Assembly (NCBI GenBank): GCA_965219125.1
Contig: CBDCMO010000002.1
Location: 2,746,549 to 2,810,548, forward strand
DNA: 64,000 bases
Origin: JBBSOK01 sp965219125
GTDB lineage: Bacteria; Bacteroidota; Bacteroidia; Flavobacteriales; Flavobacteriaceae
Direction of reading: 5' to 3'
Part shown: positions 51,033 through 60,090 of the stretch, in pieces
Numbering within the stretch: the first letter of the stretch is position 1
Layout: every line of letters starts with the position of its first letter
Position numbers and translations under genes: made by a program
The notes under the pieces: model-generated
What the model saw: only the letters and a program-made list of their open reading frames with translations
Told to the model about the DNA's origin: nothing
The model's database searches: none

Positions 51033-51869
51033 ATGTCTCCAGATTTATTGCTCATACTTTTAATAATTGCCATAAGTTTTTTAATTAGTTTCTTCGGCTC
51101 TATTGTCGGCTTTGGCGGGGGTATTTTTATGGTGCCTATTCTTATTACCGTTTTTCATTACAAATTGGATGCAGCGGTAGGAGCGGCGATGGTTTCGTTG
51201 ATTCCATCAGCGCTTTTAAGCACTTATTTGAATAGGAAAAAGGGGAATGTAGATTTTAAAATGGGTATGCTTTTGGAGATGCCAACAATGGTTGGCGTGG
51301 TTTTGGGCAGCCTTTTAATTACCTATATTTCTGCCAGACGGTTGGAAATTCTTTTTGCATTAATGGTGCTAATTTTAGGGACGACTTTCTTTGTGAAATT
51401 GAAAAAATATAAAAACCACGAACTTGGTGTTTTCTATCGTTTAAATAAACTTAAACCGCGATTTGTTTTTAAGAACAGCCGAAAGAAAGTAGCTTATCGC
51501 ATCAGCCTTTATATGGTATTGCTCTTCGGAATGTTATCCGGAACTTTGGCGGGATTGTTTGGCGTAGGCGGTGGCTTTATGAAAACACCAATTATGCTGA
51601 AGGTTTTTAAAATACCAGCAAAAATTGCTGCCGCCACTGCACTTTTTATGATAGTAATTACAAGTATCACTGGCAGTATAAGCCATTATTTACAGGGCCA
51701 TATTCATTGGGACAAAGCGTGGCCCGTAATGTTTGGTTTTGCCCTTGGTGCCATTGGCGGACATAAATTAAACACCCATATTAAAGATCCAATGCTTGAA
51801 AAAATGATTGGTTTTGCACTCATCCTCGCCGGACTTATTATGATGAGCAATTTTGTTATTAATGGTTGA
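51033..51869 (+). CDS. TauE/SafE-family sulfite/anion exporter
   Basis: 278 residues with eight membrane helices, the TauE/SafE family pattern: each half contains GxGGG (GSIVGFGGGIFMVPIL at about 22-37 and AGLFGVGGGFMKTPIML at about 180-196). It exports sulfite, sulfoacetate or similar anions through the inner membrane. Monocistronic, divergent from DUF1826/HutD. Confidence 0.9.
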   Translation: MSPDLLLILLIIAISFLISFFGSIVGFGGGIFMVPILITVFHYKLDAAVGAAMVSLIPSALLSTYLNRKKGNVDFKMGMLLEMPTMVGVVLGSLLITYISARRLEILFALMVLILGTTFFVKLKKYKNHELGVFYRLNKLKPRFVFKNSRKKVAYRISLYMVLLFGMLSGTLAGLFGVGGGFMKTPIMLKVFKIPAKIAAATALFMIVITSITGSISHYLQGHIHWDKAWPVMFGFALGAIGGHKLNTHIKDPMLEKMIGFALILAGLIMMSNFVING

Positions 51870-51953
51870 AAGTTGGCGTATTAATTTGAATACGTAAGCT
51901 TTCCAATTGTAAATAAACTATAAAATAGTATTGCTTATTTGGAATTGCCTTTT

Positions 51954-52496
51954 TTAGTGGAAGCTTTTATTTTTAAGCTCAAAAATGAGGTTTGCTTTGT
52001 TGTCGTCATCTTTTCTGTTTTCCATTAATTTGAAGTTGTTCTTTTCCAATAGTTTTATGGAGCTTTCATTGTCCTTATTCGTAAATGCTTCAATCAACTC
52101 TAAATTTAATTCAGAAAAACCGAATTGAACAATGCTTTTTAAAGCTTCATTCATAATACCTCTTTTTTGAAATTTCGGATTTAAATCATAACCAACCTTA
52201 GCAGTTTTTCGGTCTTCGGAAAAATTCCATAGACAAATAGTCCCTATTATTTTAGTGTCATTTTTCAACGTAATTCCCCAGGCAATTGAGGTGTTTGTTT
52301 CGAGATAATTGGTTATTTCCGCTATAAACCTTTTGGCATCAGCTATATTTTTGGTCTTTCTGCTTTCCGGTCTTTCAATGTATTTATTTACAACTTCATC
52401 CGAACGTAGAAACAGAATGACATCTGCATCTGTCAATTCAATTTTCCGTAGAATAATTCTTTCGGTTTTCAATGCTGGAAAAGGTTTAAATTTCAT
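51954..52496 (-). CDS. GNAT family acetyltransferase (RimJ/RimL type)
   Basis: 180 residues. Starts PFPALKTERIILRKIELTDAD, the usual RimJ/L N-terminus, has GTICLWNFSEDRKTAKVGYDL and the acetyl-CoA loop NPKFQKRGIMNEALKSIVQF (QKRGIMNE for the pyrophosphate loop), then NLELIEAFTNKDNESSIKLLEKNNFK. The acceptor (protein N-terminus or small molecule) is unknown. Stand-alone. Confidence 0.9.
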   Translation of the reverse strand: MKFKPFPALKTERIILRKIELTDADVILFLRSDEVVNKYIERPESRKTKNIADAKRFIAEITNYLETNTSIAWGITLKNDTKIIGTICLWNFSEDRKTAKVGYDLNPKFQKRGIMNEALKSIVQFGFSELNLELIEAFTNKDNESSIKLLEKNNFKLMENRKDDDNKANLIFELKNKSFH

Positions 52497-52686
52497 AGGA
52501 GAATTATTGGTTATGTATAATTAAAATAGTGCCGAGCGGTCTTATTTTACGTTTGGCAGAACTTTAAAATCATATTGTTACCTTAAAAATAATAAAAAAA
52601 TATAGTCGCATATCGTGATGTATCGACATTAATTGTATGGACTCATTTTTGGTCAAATATTACTTACACAAATTTGTGTAGCAAAA

Positions 52687-52717
52687 AAAACACCGCCTTT
52701 ATTAGAGGCGGTGTTTT
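52687..52717 (-). terminator. Intrinsic terminator after the DUF6799 gene
   Basis: Perfect stem AAAACACCGCCT with AGGCGGTGTTTT around a 7-base loop; the minus strand then reads into a T-run (A-run on the plus strand before 52690). Confidence 0.85.
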
Positions 52718-52739
52718 AATCATAAATCAGTACTTTTCA

Positions 52740-53570
52740 TTACATTTTCTTTTCCATCATCTTACCGTCTTTGTCAAGAACATTACCTTCTGCATCCATC
52801 ATCATACCGTCCTTCATCATTATTTTTTTGCCATCTTTCATCATAACGTTGCCATCCATCATTACTTTGTTTCCATTGCTCATTGTCATCTCTTTTTCTG
52901 TCATCATCATCATTTTACCATCTTTCATCATCATCATTTTACCATCTTTCATCATTACCATACCGTTTTTCATCATACCCATCTTTCCTGACATTCCATC
53001 GCTGTCCATCATCATCATCTTGCCATCTTTATCCATCATGTTTCCTTTAGCATCCATCATCATACCTTCTTTCATCATCATTTTCTTTCCGTCTGTCATC
53101 ATAACGTTGCCGTCCATCATAACTTTATTTCCATTATTCATTGTCATTTCTTTCTCGGTCATCACCATCATTTTACCATCCTTCATCATCATCATTTTAC
53201 CATCTTTCATCATTACCATACCGTTTTTCATCATACCCATATCTGCCGACATTTTACCATCTTTCATTATCATTTTACCGTTTTTGTCCATAATATTTCC
53301 TTTGGCATCCATCTTCATGCCATCTTTCATCATCATATGGCTTCCGTCCGCGTACATTACATCTCCGTTTTTCATTACTTTGTTGCCGTTTGTCATGGCC
53401 ATTTCAGTATCCATCATAACCATTTTACCATCTTTCATCATCATCATTTTACCGTCTTTCATCATAACAGTACCATCGGAAACGTCCGATTTCATAGAGC
53501 CGCCATCGGCAGCAGTTTTGCAAGCAAAAATTGAACAAGCAATGCCCAGAATTAATAATAACTTTTTCAT
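52740..53570 (-). CDS. Methionine-rich DUF6799-type repeat lipoprotein
   Basis: 276 residues. Lipoprotein signal with lipobox IFAC (Cys about 17), then almost all of the protein is repeat: three near-identical units of about 85 residues (each MVMMKDGKMMMMKDGKMMMM, then NGNKVMMDGNVMM, then MMMDAKGNxxDKDGKM). Methionine makes up roughly a third of residues. DUF6799 modules of MKDGKM type are Bacteroidota-specific; Met runs could bind Cu(I) or scavenge oxidants, but this is inference. Followed by a strong terminator. Confidence 0.85.
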   Translation of the reverse strand: MKKLLLILGIACSIFACKTAADGGSMKSDVSDGTVMMKDGKMMMMKDGKMVMMDTEMAMTNGNKVMKNGDVMYADGSHMMMKDGMKMDAKGNIMDKNGKMIMKDGKMSADMGMMKNGMVMMKDGKMMMMKDGKMMVMTEKEMTMNNGNKVMMDGNVMMTDGKKMMMKEGMMMDAKGNMMDKDGKMMMMDSDGMSGKMGMMKNGMVMMKDGKMMMMKDGKMMMMTEKEMTMSNGNKVMMDGNVMMKDGKKIMMKDGMMMDAEGNVLDKDGKMMEKKM

Positions 53571-54057
53571 ATATTTTTTTGTTTATTTGAATGCACCATG
53601 CAGACTACGCAATGTAGTGAAAATTTTGAATGGTTTTACGAGCGGCATTTAAATTGTGGTTAATAATAACGCAAAAACAGCACGACATCGAAATTTGATA
53701 ATTCAATTTTAGCACGAAGAATTATTTTGCATTATAATGCTTTGAAAGGGTTTAATTTCAGTGTGATTGTCGGTTTTTAATTCTACTTCAAAAGCATACT
53801 TACATCACTTTAAAAAATAAAGTACAAATTATGAATATATTGATATACGTTTTTGCGTGTTTAAAAAAAATTAATCCTTTGCCAAGTTTCATACGAAGTT
53901 ATATGATTCAATACCATTCAAATTTCAAAACATATTACAACTGAATAAAATTTCACATATTTCAAGTTGGCAACAATCTTCAACATTGAATTTTGTATTT
54001 TAATTCGATTTGTATCTACAAAAAGCTATATTCGCACCAAAATAAATTTATAAAGCT
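53571..54057. other. 487-base gap without gene
   Basis: AT-rich sequence between the divergent DUF6799 and 186-residue protein genes. I see no reading frame with coding character, no tRNA and no clear terminator or repeat. It must hold both promoters. Confidence 0.6.
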
Positions 54058-54618
54058 ATGAAACACATTATCTTACTATTATTTGTGACGGCAGGAATGT
54101 TTACTGTACAAGCGCAAGATTATAAAATTTCCAACTTTTATGAAGGTTATATTATAAAAAAGGATGGAACTAAGGAGCGAGGTTATATTATGTATAATGA
54201 CGAATCTGTCCGCTACGAAAAAGTAATTTTTAAAAAGGAATTAAAAGGCAAAAAAGAGAGTTATAAACCAAAGGATATTGCAGGTTACAAAGTTGCCGAC
54301 CAAACATATCACGCAGTTCAATACAAGGATATTCCCTTTAAAAACAACAAGTTTCTTTTATTGGTAAAGGATGGTTGCCTAAAACAATACGCGTTACGAA
54401 CGCTCAATAATGGCGCTTGGGATACTACCATGATTCTTCAAAATGACGAGGAAGCTGTAAATACGCAAACTTTTATTATTGGCTACGCAGATAAAATGGC
54501 CAATATGGTTAAAAATGATAAGGAATTGGCGGCCAAAATAAAAAGTAAGGCAAAAGGATATTCCATTTTAAATATGGAAGCTATTGTTGATGAATATAAT
54601 GCCAACTGCAAATCTTAA
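54058..54618 (+). CDS. Secreted protein of unknown function
   Basis: 186 residues: signal peptide ending TVQAQ, then a beta-rich N-terminal domain (about 20-110) with YIIKKDGTKERGYIMYNDE and YKPKDIAGYKVADQTYH, and a C-terminal helical part (about 140-186) with a Cys near the end. The xxGxxxxGxI start is common in a Bacteroidota family without known function. First gene of a two-gene unit with the 500-residue protein (5-base gap). Confidence 0.65.
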   Translation: MKHIILLLFVTAGMFTVQAQDYKISNFYEGYIIKKDGTKERGYIMYNDESVRYEKVIFKKELKGKKESYKPKDIAGYKVADQTYHAVQYKDIPFKNNKFLLLVKDGCLKQYALRTLNNGAWDTTMILQNDEEAVNTQTFIIGYADKMANMVKNDKELAAKIKSKAKGYSILNMEAIVDEYNANCKS

Positions 54619-54623
54619 CTAAA

Positions 54624-56126
54624 ATGAAAAAAAGTATCTTCTTTGCCATTATCAGTTTTATAACGTTTGCCGTACACAGCCAAACCTTTAGTTGGGGCTT
54701 TCCCTTTGCTATTCCCGACGAAACGGATAAGGAAGTAACCCACGTAATTGCAGACCAACTGTACAGAATTTCTTCTTATTATGATTTGGCGGTTTTTAAC
54801 CGAAAGGTAATAGTAGATCAATTTTCGCTTTCTGAACTTGAAAAAACAAAAACGATTGACCTTTCTGTAGAACAACCGCCGATGGGTCTTGCAAGTTTAA
54901 CCTTGCACAGTTTATTTCAAAAAGAAGGCACACAGTTTGTTTTTTTCTACACTGAATTTGACCGAAGCGATAAAAAATATAAACTACTTTCCAGAGAAGT
55001 GGATATACGAACAGGGAAGATGGGCACGCTAAAACCTATTGTGGCAATGGACGATAAAAATGCCAACTTTCTGGTATCCCAGAGTGATGATCATTCTAAA
55101 TATGCAGTTGTTGAAGAACTACCTTTTGAAAAGAAGGCAACTGAAAAAATTGAATTGATATTGTTGGATGCCAATCAAAACATAATGTCTCAAAAATTGC
55201 TGGAATTTCCATTTGAAGATAAGCGCGATAAGCAACACACTCTTTTTGTTTCAAATAACGGACAGATTATAGTTATTAAAAAAATAGATGAAAAAAAGGA
55301 GAAGCCCTATCTAAATATGTATGTTTGGAATAGCGACAAGGAAAATGTGCAGACGCATTCCTTAAAGCAGGAAGATAATTTCCAAATTCCGCAATTTCAA
55401 GGTAAATTTATAGGTGATAAATTTTATTTTATGGGCGTACTTACCCACGAAAAATCGGGTACGTTCGGCCTTAAAATAGATATGAACGGACGAAATTCCG
55501 GAGTGCCGGGCAATGGCATATTAATTTCTCAACTAAACGCGGACGGAAATGTAGATTATACCCAACGCAACGATTTTGATGTGGTTACCAATCTAAATTT
55601 AAAGAATGTAATCTTTGGAAAAGACCAATTTTATGCCATTTATGACCGGATGTTTGTTGAAAAGAAATCGAAAGGATCAAACATTGGGCAGCAAGGATTT
55701 AGTTATGACTATACTTATCTTAATAACGGCTATCTAATACAGGGTTTTGATGTGGCTACAGGTAGTTTGCAATGGTCGCAAATAATTGATACTGCAGAGC
55801 CGAATACGACAAACGATAACGGTTCATTTTTATCTACCCTATCGTATCTTGACGGGGATAATTTGGTATTGTTGTACAATGAAACGCGCGACCTTAACAA
55901 AGGGAAAATCCATCAGGTATTTAATCGCCGTTTCCCTATTAAAGAAGTTATTTCACCAACTGGCGAAACGCTGAGCCAAGAAGCATTATTGGCTGCGGGA
56001 ATAGGTGTAACCAAGGAAGAACAGTTTGAACTTGATACACAATTTATAATTCCAGTAACTCCCAAAAAATATATTATCCGCGCAAGTAACCGTACAGAAT
56101 ACAAATATGGTTTTATGCAGCTTTAG
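54624..56126 (+). CDS. Secreted propeller-like protein of unknown function
   Basis: 500 residues. Signal peptide ending VHSQ, then alternating beta strands with six or seven repeats of about 60 residues carrying VSNNGQIIVIKK, MYVWNSDKENVQ, and LSYLDGDNLVLLYNE; this pattern suggests a beta propeller. No catalytic motif is visible. Probably periplasmic or surface. Co-transcribed with the 186-residue protein. Confidence 0.65.
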   Translation: MKKSIFFAIISFITFAVHSQTFSWGFPFAIPDETDKEVTHVIADQLYRISSYYDLAVFNRKVIVDQFSLSELEKTKTIDLSVEQPPMGLASLTLHSLFQKEGTQFVFFYTEFDRSDKKYKLLSREVDIRTGKMGTLKPIVAMDDKNANFLVSQSDDHSKYAVVEELPFEKKATEKIELILLDANQNIMSQKLLEFPFEDKRDKQHTLFVSNNGQIIVIKKIDEKKEKPYLNMYVWNSDKENVQTHSLKQEDNFQIPQFQGKFIGDKFYFMGVLTHEKSGTFGLKIDMNGRNSGVPGNGILISQLNADGNVDYTQRNDFDVVTNLNLKNVIFGKDQFYAIYDRMFVEKKSKGSNIGQQGFSYDYTYLNNGYLIQGFDVATGSLQWSQIIDTAEPNTTNDNGSFLSTLSYLDGDNLVLLYNETRDLNKGKIHQVFNRRFPIKEVISPTGETLSQEALLAAGIGVTKEEQFELDTQFIIPVTPKKYIIRASNRTEYKYGFMQL

Positions 56127-56393
56127 CTAAGCTTTCTATTTTGTGGAGTGCCAAGAACGGTTTTTAATTTAGAAAGAAGGTTGACTGGATATTATTCTTG
56201 ACCATTTTTATATGTAAGTTCTTGTTTTTTGTTATCGCGAATTTTAGTTTTTCGTGATCTTTTCCAAAATCTTCATCATATCTGAGTTTGTAAAATACTT
56301 ATATCTTTTGCAATTTTTTATGGCGTGGTGGCTTTGCGCGAATTGCAAATGTGTATGGCTTTGAGCGTTGGCGTTGTTCAGGCAAATCTTTCA

Positions 56394-56666
56394 GCTATCG
56401 CCAGTATTATAGTTGCAGATGCGAGAAATGTTAATGCGGAAGCGAGAATTGTTAAAGCGGTCGCAAGAAATGTTAATGCGGTAACGAAAATATAAATGGC
56501 GGAAGCAAGATTTGTTAATGCGGAAATGAAAATATAAATGGCGGACGCAAGATTTGTTAATGCGGACGCCATTATTTAAACTGCGGATAGAATATTTATA
56601 CTTGCGGATGCTCTAATTTAAAATGCGGTCGCAAGATTTGTGAAAGTTCTAACGAGAATATAAAGG
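56394..56666. repeat. Thirteen-unit 21-bp tandem repeat
   Basis: Units of exactly 21 bases start at 56394, 56415, 56436 and so on to 56646. The consensus is near GCGGANGCNAGATTTGTTAAT; the first five bases (GCGGA) are the most conserved. Some units alternate with a second type (GCGGAAATGAAAATATAAATG). On the minus strand the period gives a hydrophobic heptad frame (ASALTNL, ASAIYIF); on the plus strand stop codons interrupt. No gene signal is evident. It lies immediately downstream of the 242-residue gene (minus strand). Confidence 0.9.
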
Positions 56667-56699
56667 TTTCGACTTCGCACAACCTGACAACTCGTTAGA

Positions 56700-57428
56700 T
56701 TATTTTTCTTTCTTGAATTTAATACCTTTTATCTGCCCAAATTCTGGACTTGTGGCTCCAAAAACGGACTTTACGTATTTCTTAACTTCTCCTGCGGTGT
56801 CAACCAAGCCGCTGTCATCTGTATATAATGTTTTGTTTCTTTCGATTCTTGCGTTACTAACTGCGGTATATGCATCAGCCACTTTGTTGTTGTTGTCTTT
56901 CAGGTCTTGTAATTTGGATTGCAATGCGGTAACCTTTAAATCCGATTCGTTGGGTGTGTAGCTTGGTTCGGATTCGAGGACGGAAATCATACCCTCGAAA
57001 TGTTGAATCATTTGGTCGTAGGATTGTTGGCTCGAACTTATTGTTTTGGGTGCTGGTTGGTTTGGGTCAACTGGTTGTTCTTTTTTAGTTGCTCTTTGTC
57101 CTTGCATCTTGCGGTTAAAACCTTTAGCGTCATCAACTTTTTCCTTACTTGCATCGGTAGTTTCCAAAGCGTTTACCAAACGGGTTGAAAGGCTACGCAA
57201 ACCATCGAACGCCTCAATGCGGTCGTTTACAGCATTATTATACCCTGTGTTTTTGCTTGTAACACCATTTAAGTCTGCGTTTGCTTGTGTGTAAAGCGAA
57301 TTGAGTTGCGGTAATTTTAGGCTGTTTTTTGATGGATTGTAGGTTGCGCCATAGCCTTGTGCAAAGCTAATAAGGTCGTAAAAGTTTGCTACATTTTTTG
57401 CGTGCCCTACTTCTGATGTTGATGCCAT
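56700..57428 (-). CDS. Helical protein of unknown function beside the 21-bp repeat
   Basis: 242 residues, without signal peptide or membrane segment. Mostly helix with linkers: MASTSEVGHAKNVANFYDL, then NPSKNSLKLPQLNSLYTQANADL, a Pro-rich linker (VDPNQPAPKT), and a C-terminal coiled-coil region (about 165-200, ALQSKLQDLKDNNNK), ending with KIKF-like KGIKFKKEK. The start GHAKNVANF is one I have seen in Bacteroidota hypothetical proteins but cannot assign. The 21-bp minisatellite is 34 bases after the stop codon. Confidence 0.7.
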   Translation of the reverse strand: MASTSEVGHAKNVANFYDLISFAQGYGATYNPSKNSLKLPQLNSLYTQANADLNGVTSKNTGYNNAVNDRIEAFDGLRSLSTRLVNALETTDASKEKVDDAKGFNRKMQGQRATKKEQPVDPNQPAPKTISSSQQSYDQMIQHFEGMISVLESEPSYTPNESDLKVTALQSKLQDLKDNNNKVADAYTAVSNARIERNKTLYTDDSGLVDTAGEVKKYVKSVFGATSPEFGQIKGIKFKKEK

Positions 57429-57533
57429 AATTTTAGGTTTTAACGATTAAATATGTTAAATGTAATGAAAAAGTTAATTTGGTTGCCTTTTTTTTGTTTT
57501 CTATTTAACATTCATTCATTTTGGTTAACCAAG

Positions 57534-58580
57534 TTAGATGGCTTTTTTAGGATAATATTTTTTCCGCAACCAAAAGGAAACCCGAACCAAAAAAATCAAG
57601 GCAGGAACTTCAACCAACGGTCCTATAACTCCTGCGAATGCTTGTCCGGAATTTAACCCGAAGACTGCAATTGCAACTGCAATTGCCAATTCAAAATTAT
57701 TTCCTGCTGCGGTAAACGCAACTGAAGCAGTCTTGTCGTATTCTGCACCTGTTGCCTTGGTAACGAAAAACCCGATGATGAACATCAATGTAAAATATAT
57801 GAGCAACGGAACTGCAATAATGAGCACATCCATTGGTATTTGAACGATTAGTTCGCCCTTGAGCGAAAACATAATCACGATTGTAAATAACAAAGCTATC
57901 AACGTTATTGGCGAGATTGTAGGAATGAACTTTTGTGTGTACCATTCTTCGCCTTTTAGTTTTACCAAAATCAGCCTGCTGAATATTCCGAGTAAAAAAG
58001 GAACACCCAAATAAATTGCTACGCTCTCAGCAATGGTGGCTATTGAAATATCAACGATTGCTCCTTCAAACCCAAAATAGGGCGGAAGTACGGTGATAAA
58101 TATCCACGCATAAAAACTGTAGGCAAAAACTTGAAAAATACTATTCAATGCCACTAAACCTGCGCCATATTCGCTACTGCCTTCTGCAAGGTCGTTCCAA
58201 ACCAAAACCATAGCGATGCAACGTGCCAGACCGATTAAAATTAAGCCGACCATATATTCGGGATAATCACGTAGAAACGTGATTGCCAAAGCGAACATTA
58301 AAACTGGGCCGATTATCCAATTTAGAATAAGTGATATAGAAAGGATTTTTATATTTCTAAAAACTTTTGGCAATAGTGAGTAATTGACTTTTGCCAAAGG
58401 TGGATACATCATCAATATCAAACCGATTGCAATGGGAATGTTTGTAGTTCCGCTACTGAATGAGTTGACGATATTAGGAACGGTTGGCACGAAGTATCCA
58501 AGCGCAACGCCGAATGCCATTGCAATAAAAATCCAAAGTGTTAAATAACTATCGAGGAAACCTAATTTTTTGTTGGTCAT
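57534..58580 (-). CDS. acr3: Arsenite efflux permease, Acr3 type
   Basis: 348 residues with ten membrane helices. It pumps arsenite (and antimonite) out through the inner membrane. Family-specific stretches are GLARCIAMVLVWNDLA (conserved Cys in helix 4) and NSIFQVFAYSFYAW; the end of the protein is KKYYPKKAI. Last gene of the arsR-DUF6428-arsC-acr3 operon, 2 bases after the phosphatase gene. Confidence 0.95.
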   Translation of the reverse strand: MTNKKLGFLDSYLTLWIFIAMAFGVALGYFVPTVPNIVNSFSSGTTNIPIAIGLILMMYPPLAKVNYSLLPKVFRNIKILSISLILNWIIGPVLMFALAITFLRDYPEYMVGLILIGLARCIAMVLVWNDLAEGSSEYGAGLVALNSIFQVFAYSFYAWIFITVLPPYFGFEGAIVDISIATIAESVAIYLGVPFLLGIFSRLILVKLKGEEWYTQKFIPTISPITLIALLFTIVIMFSLKGELIVQIPMDVLIIAVPLLIYFTLMFIIGFFVTKATGAEYDKTASVAFTAAGNNFELAIAVAIAVFGLNSGQAFAGVIGPLVEVPALIFLVRVSFWLRKKYYPKKAI

Positions 58581-58582
58581 TT

Positions 58583-59215
58583 TTAAGCATTTAATTGAGA
58601 GAAAACGTAAAACAGTTCTGTTGCAATTTGCAGACTTCTTTCATTGTATTTTTCTGCCTGTTGCGGTGTGTTGTCAAACGCTTTTGGGTCTTCAAAAGTT
58701 ATTGGAATACGCTTTTCTGCACCTGCAATAAAAGGACAACCACCATCCGCTTGCGAACAGGTCATAATTGCAACAAATTGGGATTTTGGGTTAAAATCAT
58801 CATCCAATTTTTTTGAAAAGCCTATAATTGGTTGCTCGTTGTCTGCATATTTAATACTGTAAATTGGGTTGTTGCCGTCTGAAATTGTTTTTATTTCAAA
58901 GCCTGACTTTTGCAAGGTTTCAGCGACCATTGGAAAAAGTGCTGTTGCCTCTGTGCCGCCCGAATAACAAAACACCTTATCAATATTGAAATAATTTGCC
59001 ATAGTTTGTGCCCAAACTTGAGCTAAATGACTTCTTCGCGAATTGTGGGTACAGATAAATTTGATGCGAGTTTCTTGGTTGTTTGAAACTTTAGATTGCA
59101 AATAATCGGTTAATGGTCGTAAAACCTCTTTGCGCTCGTCTGAAATGGTTTGGGGATTTAAACCTTTGATTAGCTTTTCTATTTCTGTAAATAGCGTTGA
59201 TTCTGTTGTTATCAT
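58583..59215 (-). CDS. Arsenate reductase, low-molecular-weight phosphatase type
   Basis: 210 residues from the ATG at 59215. LMW protein tyrosine phosphatase fold with the P-loop CTHNSRR (CX5R) after KVSNNQETRIKFI, and the acidic loop TFEDPKAFD. Enzymes of this type in ars operons reduce arsenate to arsenite; the preceding helical N-terminal about 55 residues are family typical of Bacteroidota. A longer start at 59266 would read through the upstream gene's end and is less likely. Confidence 0.85.
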   Translation of the reverse strand: MITTESTLFTEIEKLIKGLNPQTISDERKEVLRPLTDYLQSKVSNNQETRIKFICTHNSRRSHLAQVWAQTMANYFNIDKVFCYSGGTEATALFPMVAETLQKSGFEIKTISDGNNPIYSIKYADNEQPIIGFSKKLDDDFNPKSQFVAIMTCSQADGGCPFIAGAEKRIPITFEDPKAFDNTPQQAEKYNERSLQIATELFYVFSQLNA

Positions 59216-59235
59216 TTCTGTAGATATTAAGTTGT

Positions 59236-59703
59236 TTAGCAACAGTTTCCGTCTGGGGAACAGCAAGGTTCATCATTTAATTCGGACATTTTTACTTTTG
59301 GTTTTTCCTTTGGAATACCGCATTGGTCTTTTGCCAAACAATCTGTCTGCTTTGTGGTCAACAAGAAGTTTGATCCGTTAAAATCGATTCCAAACTTTTC
59401 TATGGTCTGCCCTTGATATTCCACCTCGATTTCTAAATCTTCTATGTCCAAGAGTTTTTCGGAAAGTTCGATGATGTTCAAAAGTTTTTCGGGATGTAAT
59501 CTGTGGTCGAAGTCGTTTGCGTTCCAAAGTTGGAAGTTTGCGACGACTTCTTTTCGTATCGTTCCGCCACAATCTATGAAGTGTTTGGTTACTTTGCCGA
59601 CTTCTGTGACGTGGAAATGGTTAGGCACTAATTCGCCATTTGGCAATTGGAAAGCGATGTAGTCCAATTGAGTAAGTTTTTCTTTGACTTGTGATAGTTT
59701 CAT
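59236..59703 (-). CDS. DUF6428 arsenic-operon protein
   Basis: 155 residues, second gene of the ars operon. N-terminal alpha/beta part with YIAFQLPNGELVPNHFHVTEVG, a strand IDCGGTIRKEV, then helices LLNIIELSEKLLD, and a Cys-rich tail ending CCSPDGNCC that could bind As(III) or Sb(III). Members of DUF6428 sit in arsenic operons in Bacteroidota. A direct function is not known. Confidence 0.8.
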   Translation of the reverse strand: MKLSQVKEKLTQLDYIAFQLPNGELVPNHFHVTEVGKVTKHFIDCGGTIRKEVVANFQLWNANDFDHRLHPEKLLNIIELSEKLLDIEDLEIEVEYQGQTIEKFGIDFNGSNFLLTTKQTDCLAKDQCGIPKEKPKVKMSELNDEPCCSPDGNCC

Positions 59704-59711
59704 AATATATG

Positions 59712-59738
59712 TTTATTGCAATAAAGCGATTAATATTT
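59712..59738. promoter_or_regulatory. ArsR operator-like site before the structural ars genes
   Basis: TTTATTGCAATAAAG followed by CGATTAATATTT. The same layout TTTATTGCAATAnnnCGATTAATnTTT stands 380 bases upstream, before arsR. It is 8 bases before the DUF6428 ATG and contains a 14-base palindrome TTTATTGCAATAAA. Confidence 0.65.
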
Positions 59739-59747
59739 ATAAATTTT

Positions 59748-60080
59748 TTAGCAGCAATCTTCTTTAGAAGGTGTGTCTTGATTTAAAAATTTGTTCATTG
59801 TTTCTTTCATTTCTTTCCAATTATCGGTATCAATACAGTAACAAACACTTGTGCCTTCCACGATACCTTTTATCAGGCCTAAATATTTAAGTTCTTTTAA
59901 GTGTTGAGAAATAGTTGGTTGTGCGAGACCAATTTCGTTTACTAAATCGCCACAGATACAAGAATCGGTTTTAAATAAGTGTTGCAAGATTGCAACCCGA
60001 GCTGGATGACCGAATGCCTTGGCAAATATTGAGACTTTGTTTTGTTCGTCGGTAAAGATTTCGGTTTTGGATAATCCCAT
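59748..60080 (-). CDS. arsR: ArsR-family metalloid-responsive repressor
   Basis: 110 residues with the ArsR/SmtB winged helix. DSCICGDLVNEIGLAQPTISQHLKELKYLGLI is the helix-turn-helix and its approach; CIC in its first helix is the As(III) site pattern of ArsR (CxC). The C-terminal end SKEDCC adds two Cys. It would repress the operon and release on arsenite binding. Operator-like sites stand just upstream of it and just downstream, before the next gene. Confidence 0.93.
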   Translation of the reverse strand: MGLSKTEIFTDEQNKVSIFAKAFGHPARVAILQHLFKTDSCICGDLVNEIGLAQPTISQHLKELKYLGLIKGIVEGTSVCYCIDTDNWKEMKETMNKFLNQDTPSKEDCC

Positions 60081-60090
60081 AGCTTATTAA

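Noticed and set aside
52771..53652. Long open frame of 293 codons on the plus strand opposite the Met-rich gene
   Set aside because: It arises because the repeated MMKDGK codons are open on the opposite strand; the product is a monotonous Ile/Pro/Ser chain without domain, while the minus strand encodes a lipoprotein signal and a known repeat type.
56378..56572. 64-codon minus-strand frame made of hydrophobic heptads
   Set aside because: It is only the minisatellite read in one frame; most of the other repeat units carry stops on the other strand, and no start context or conserved ends are seen.
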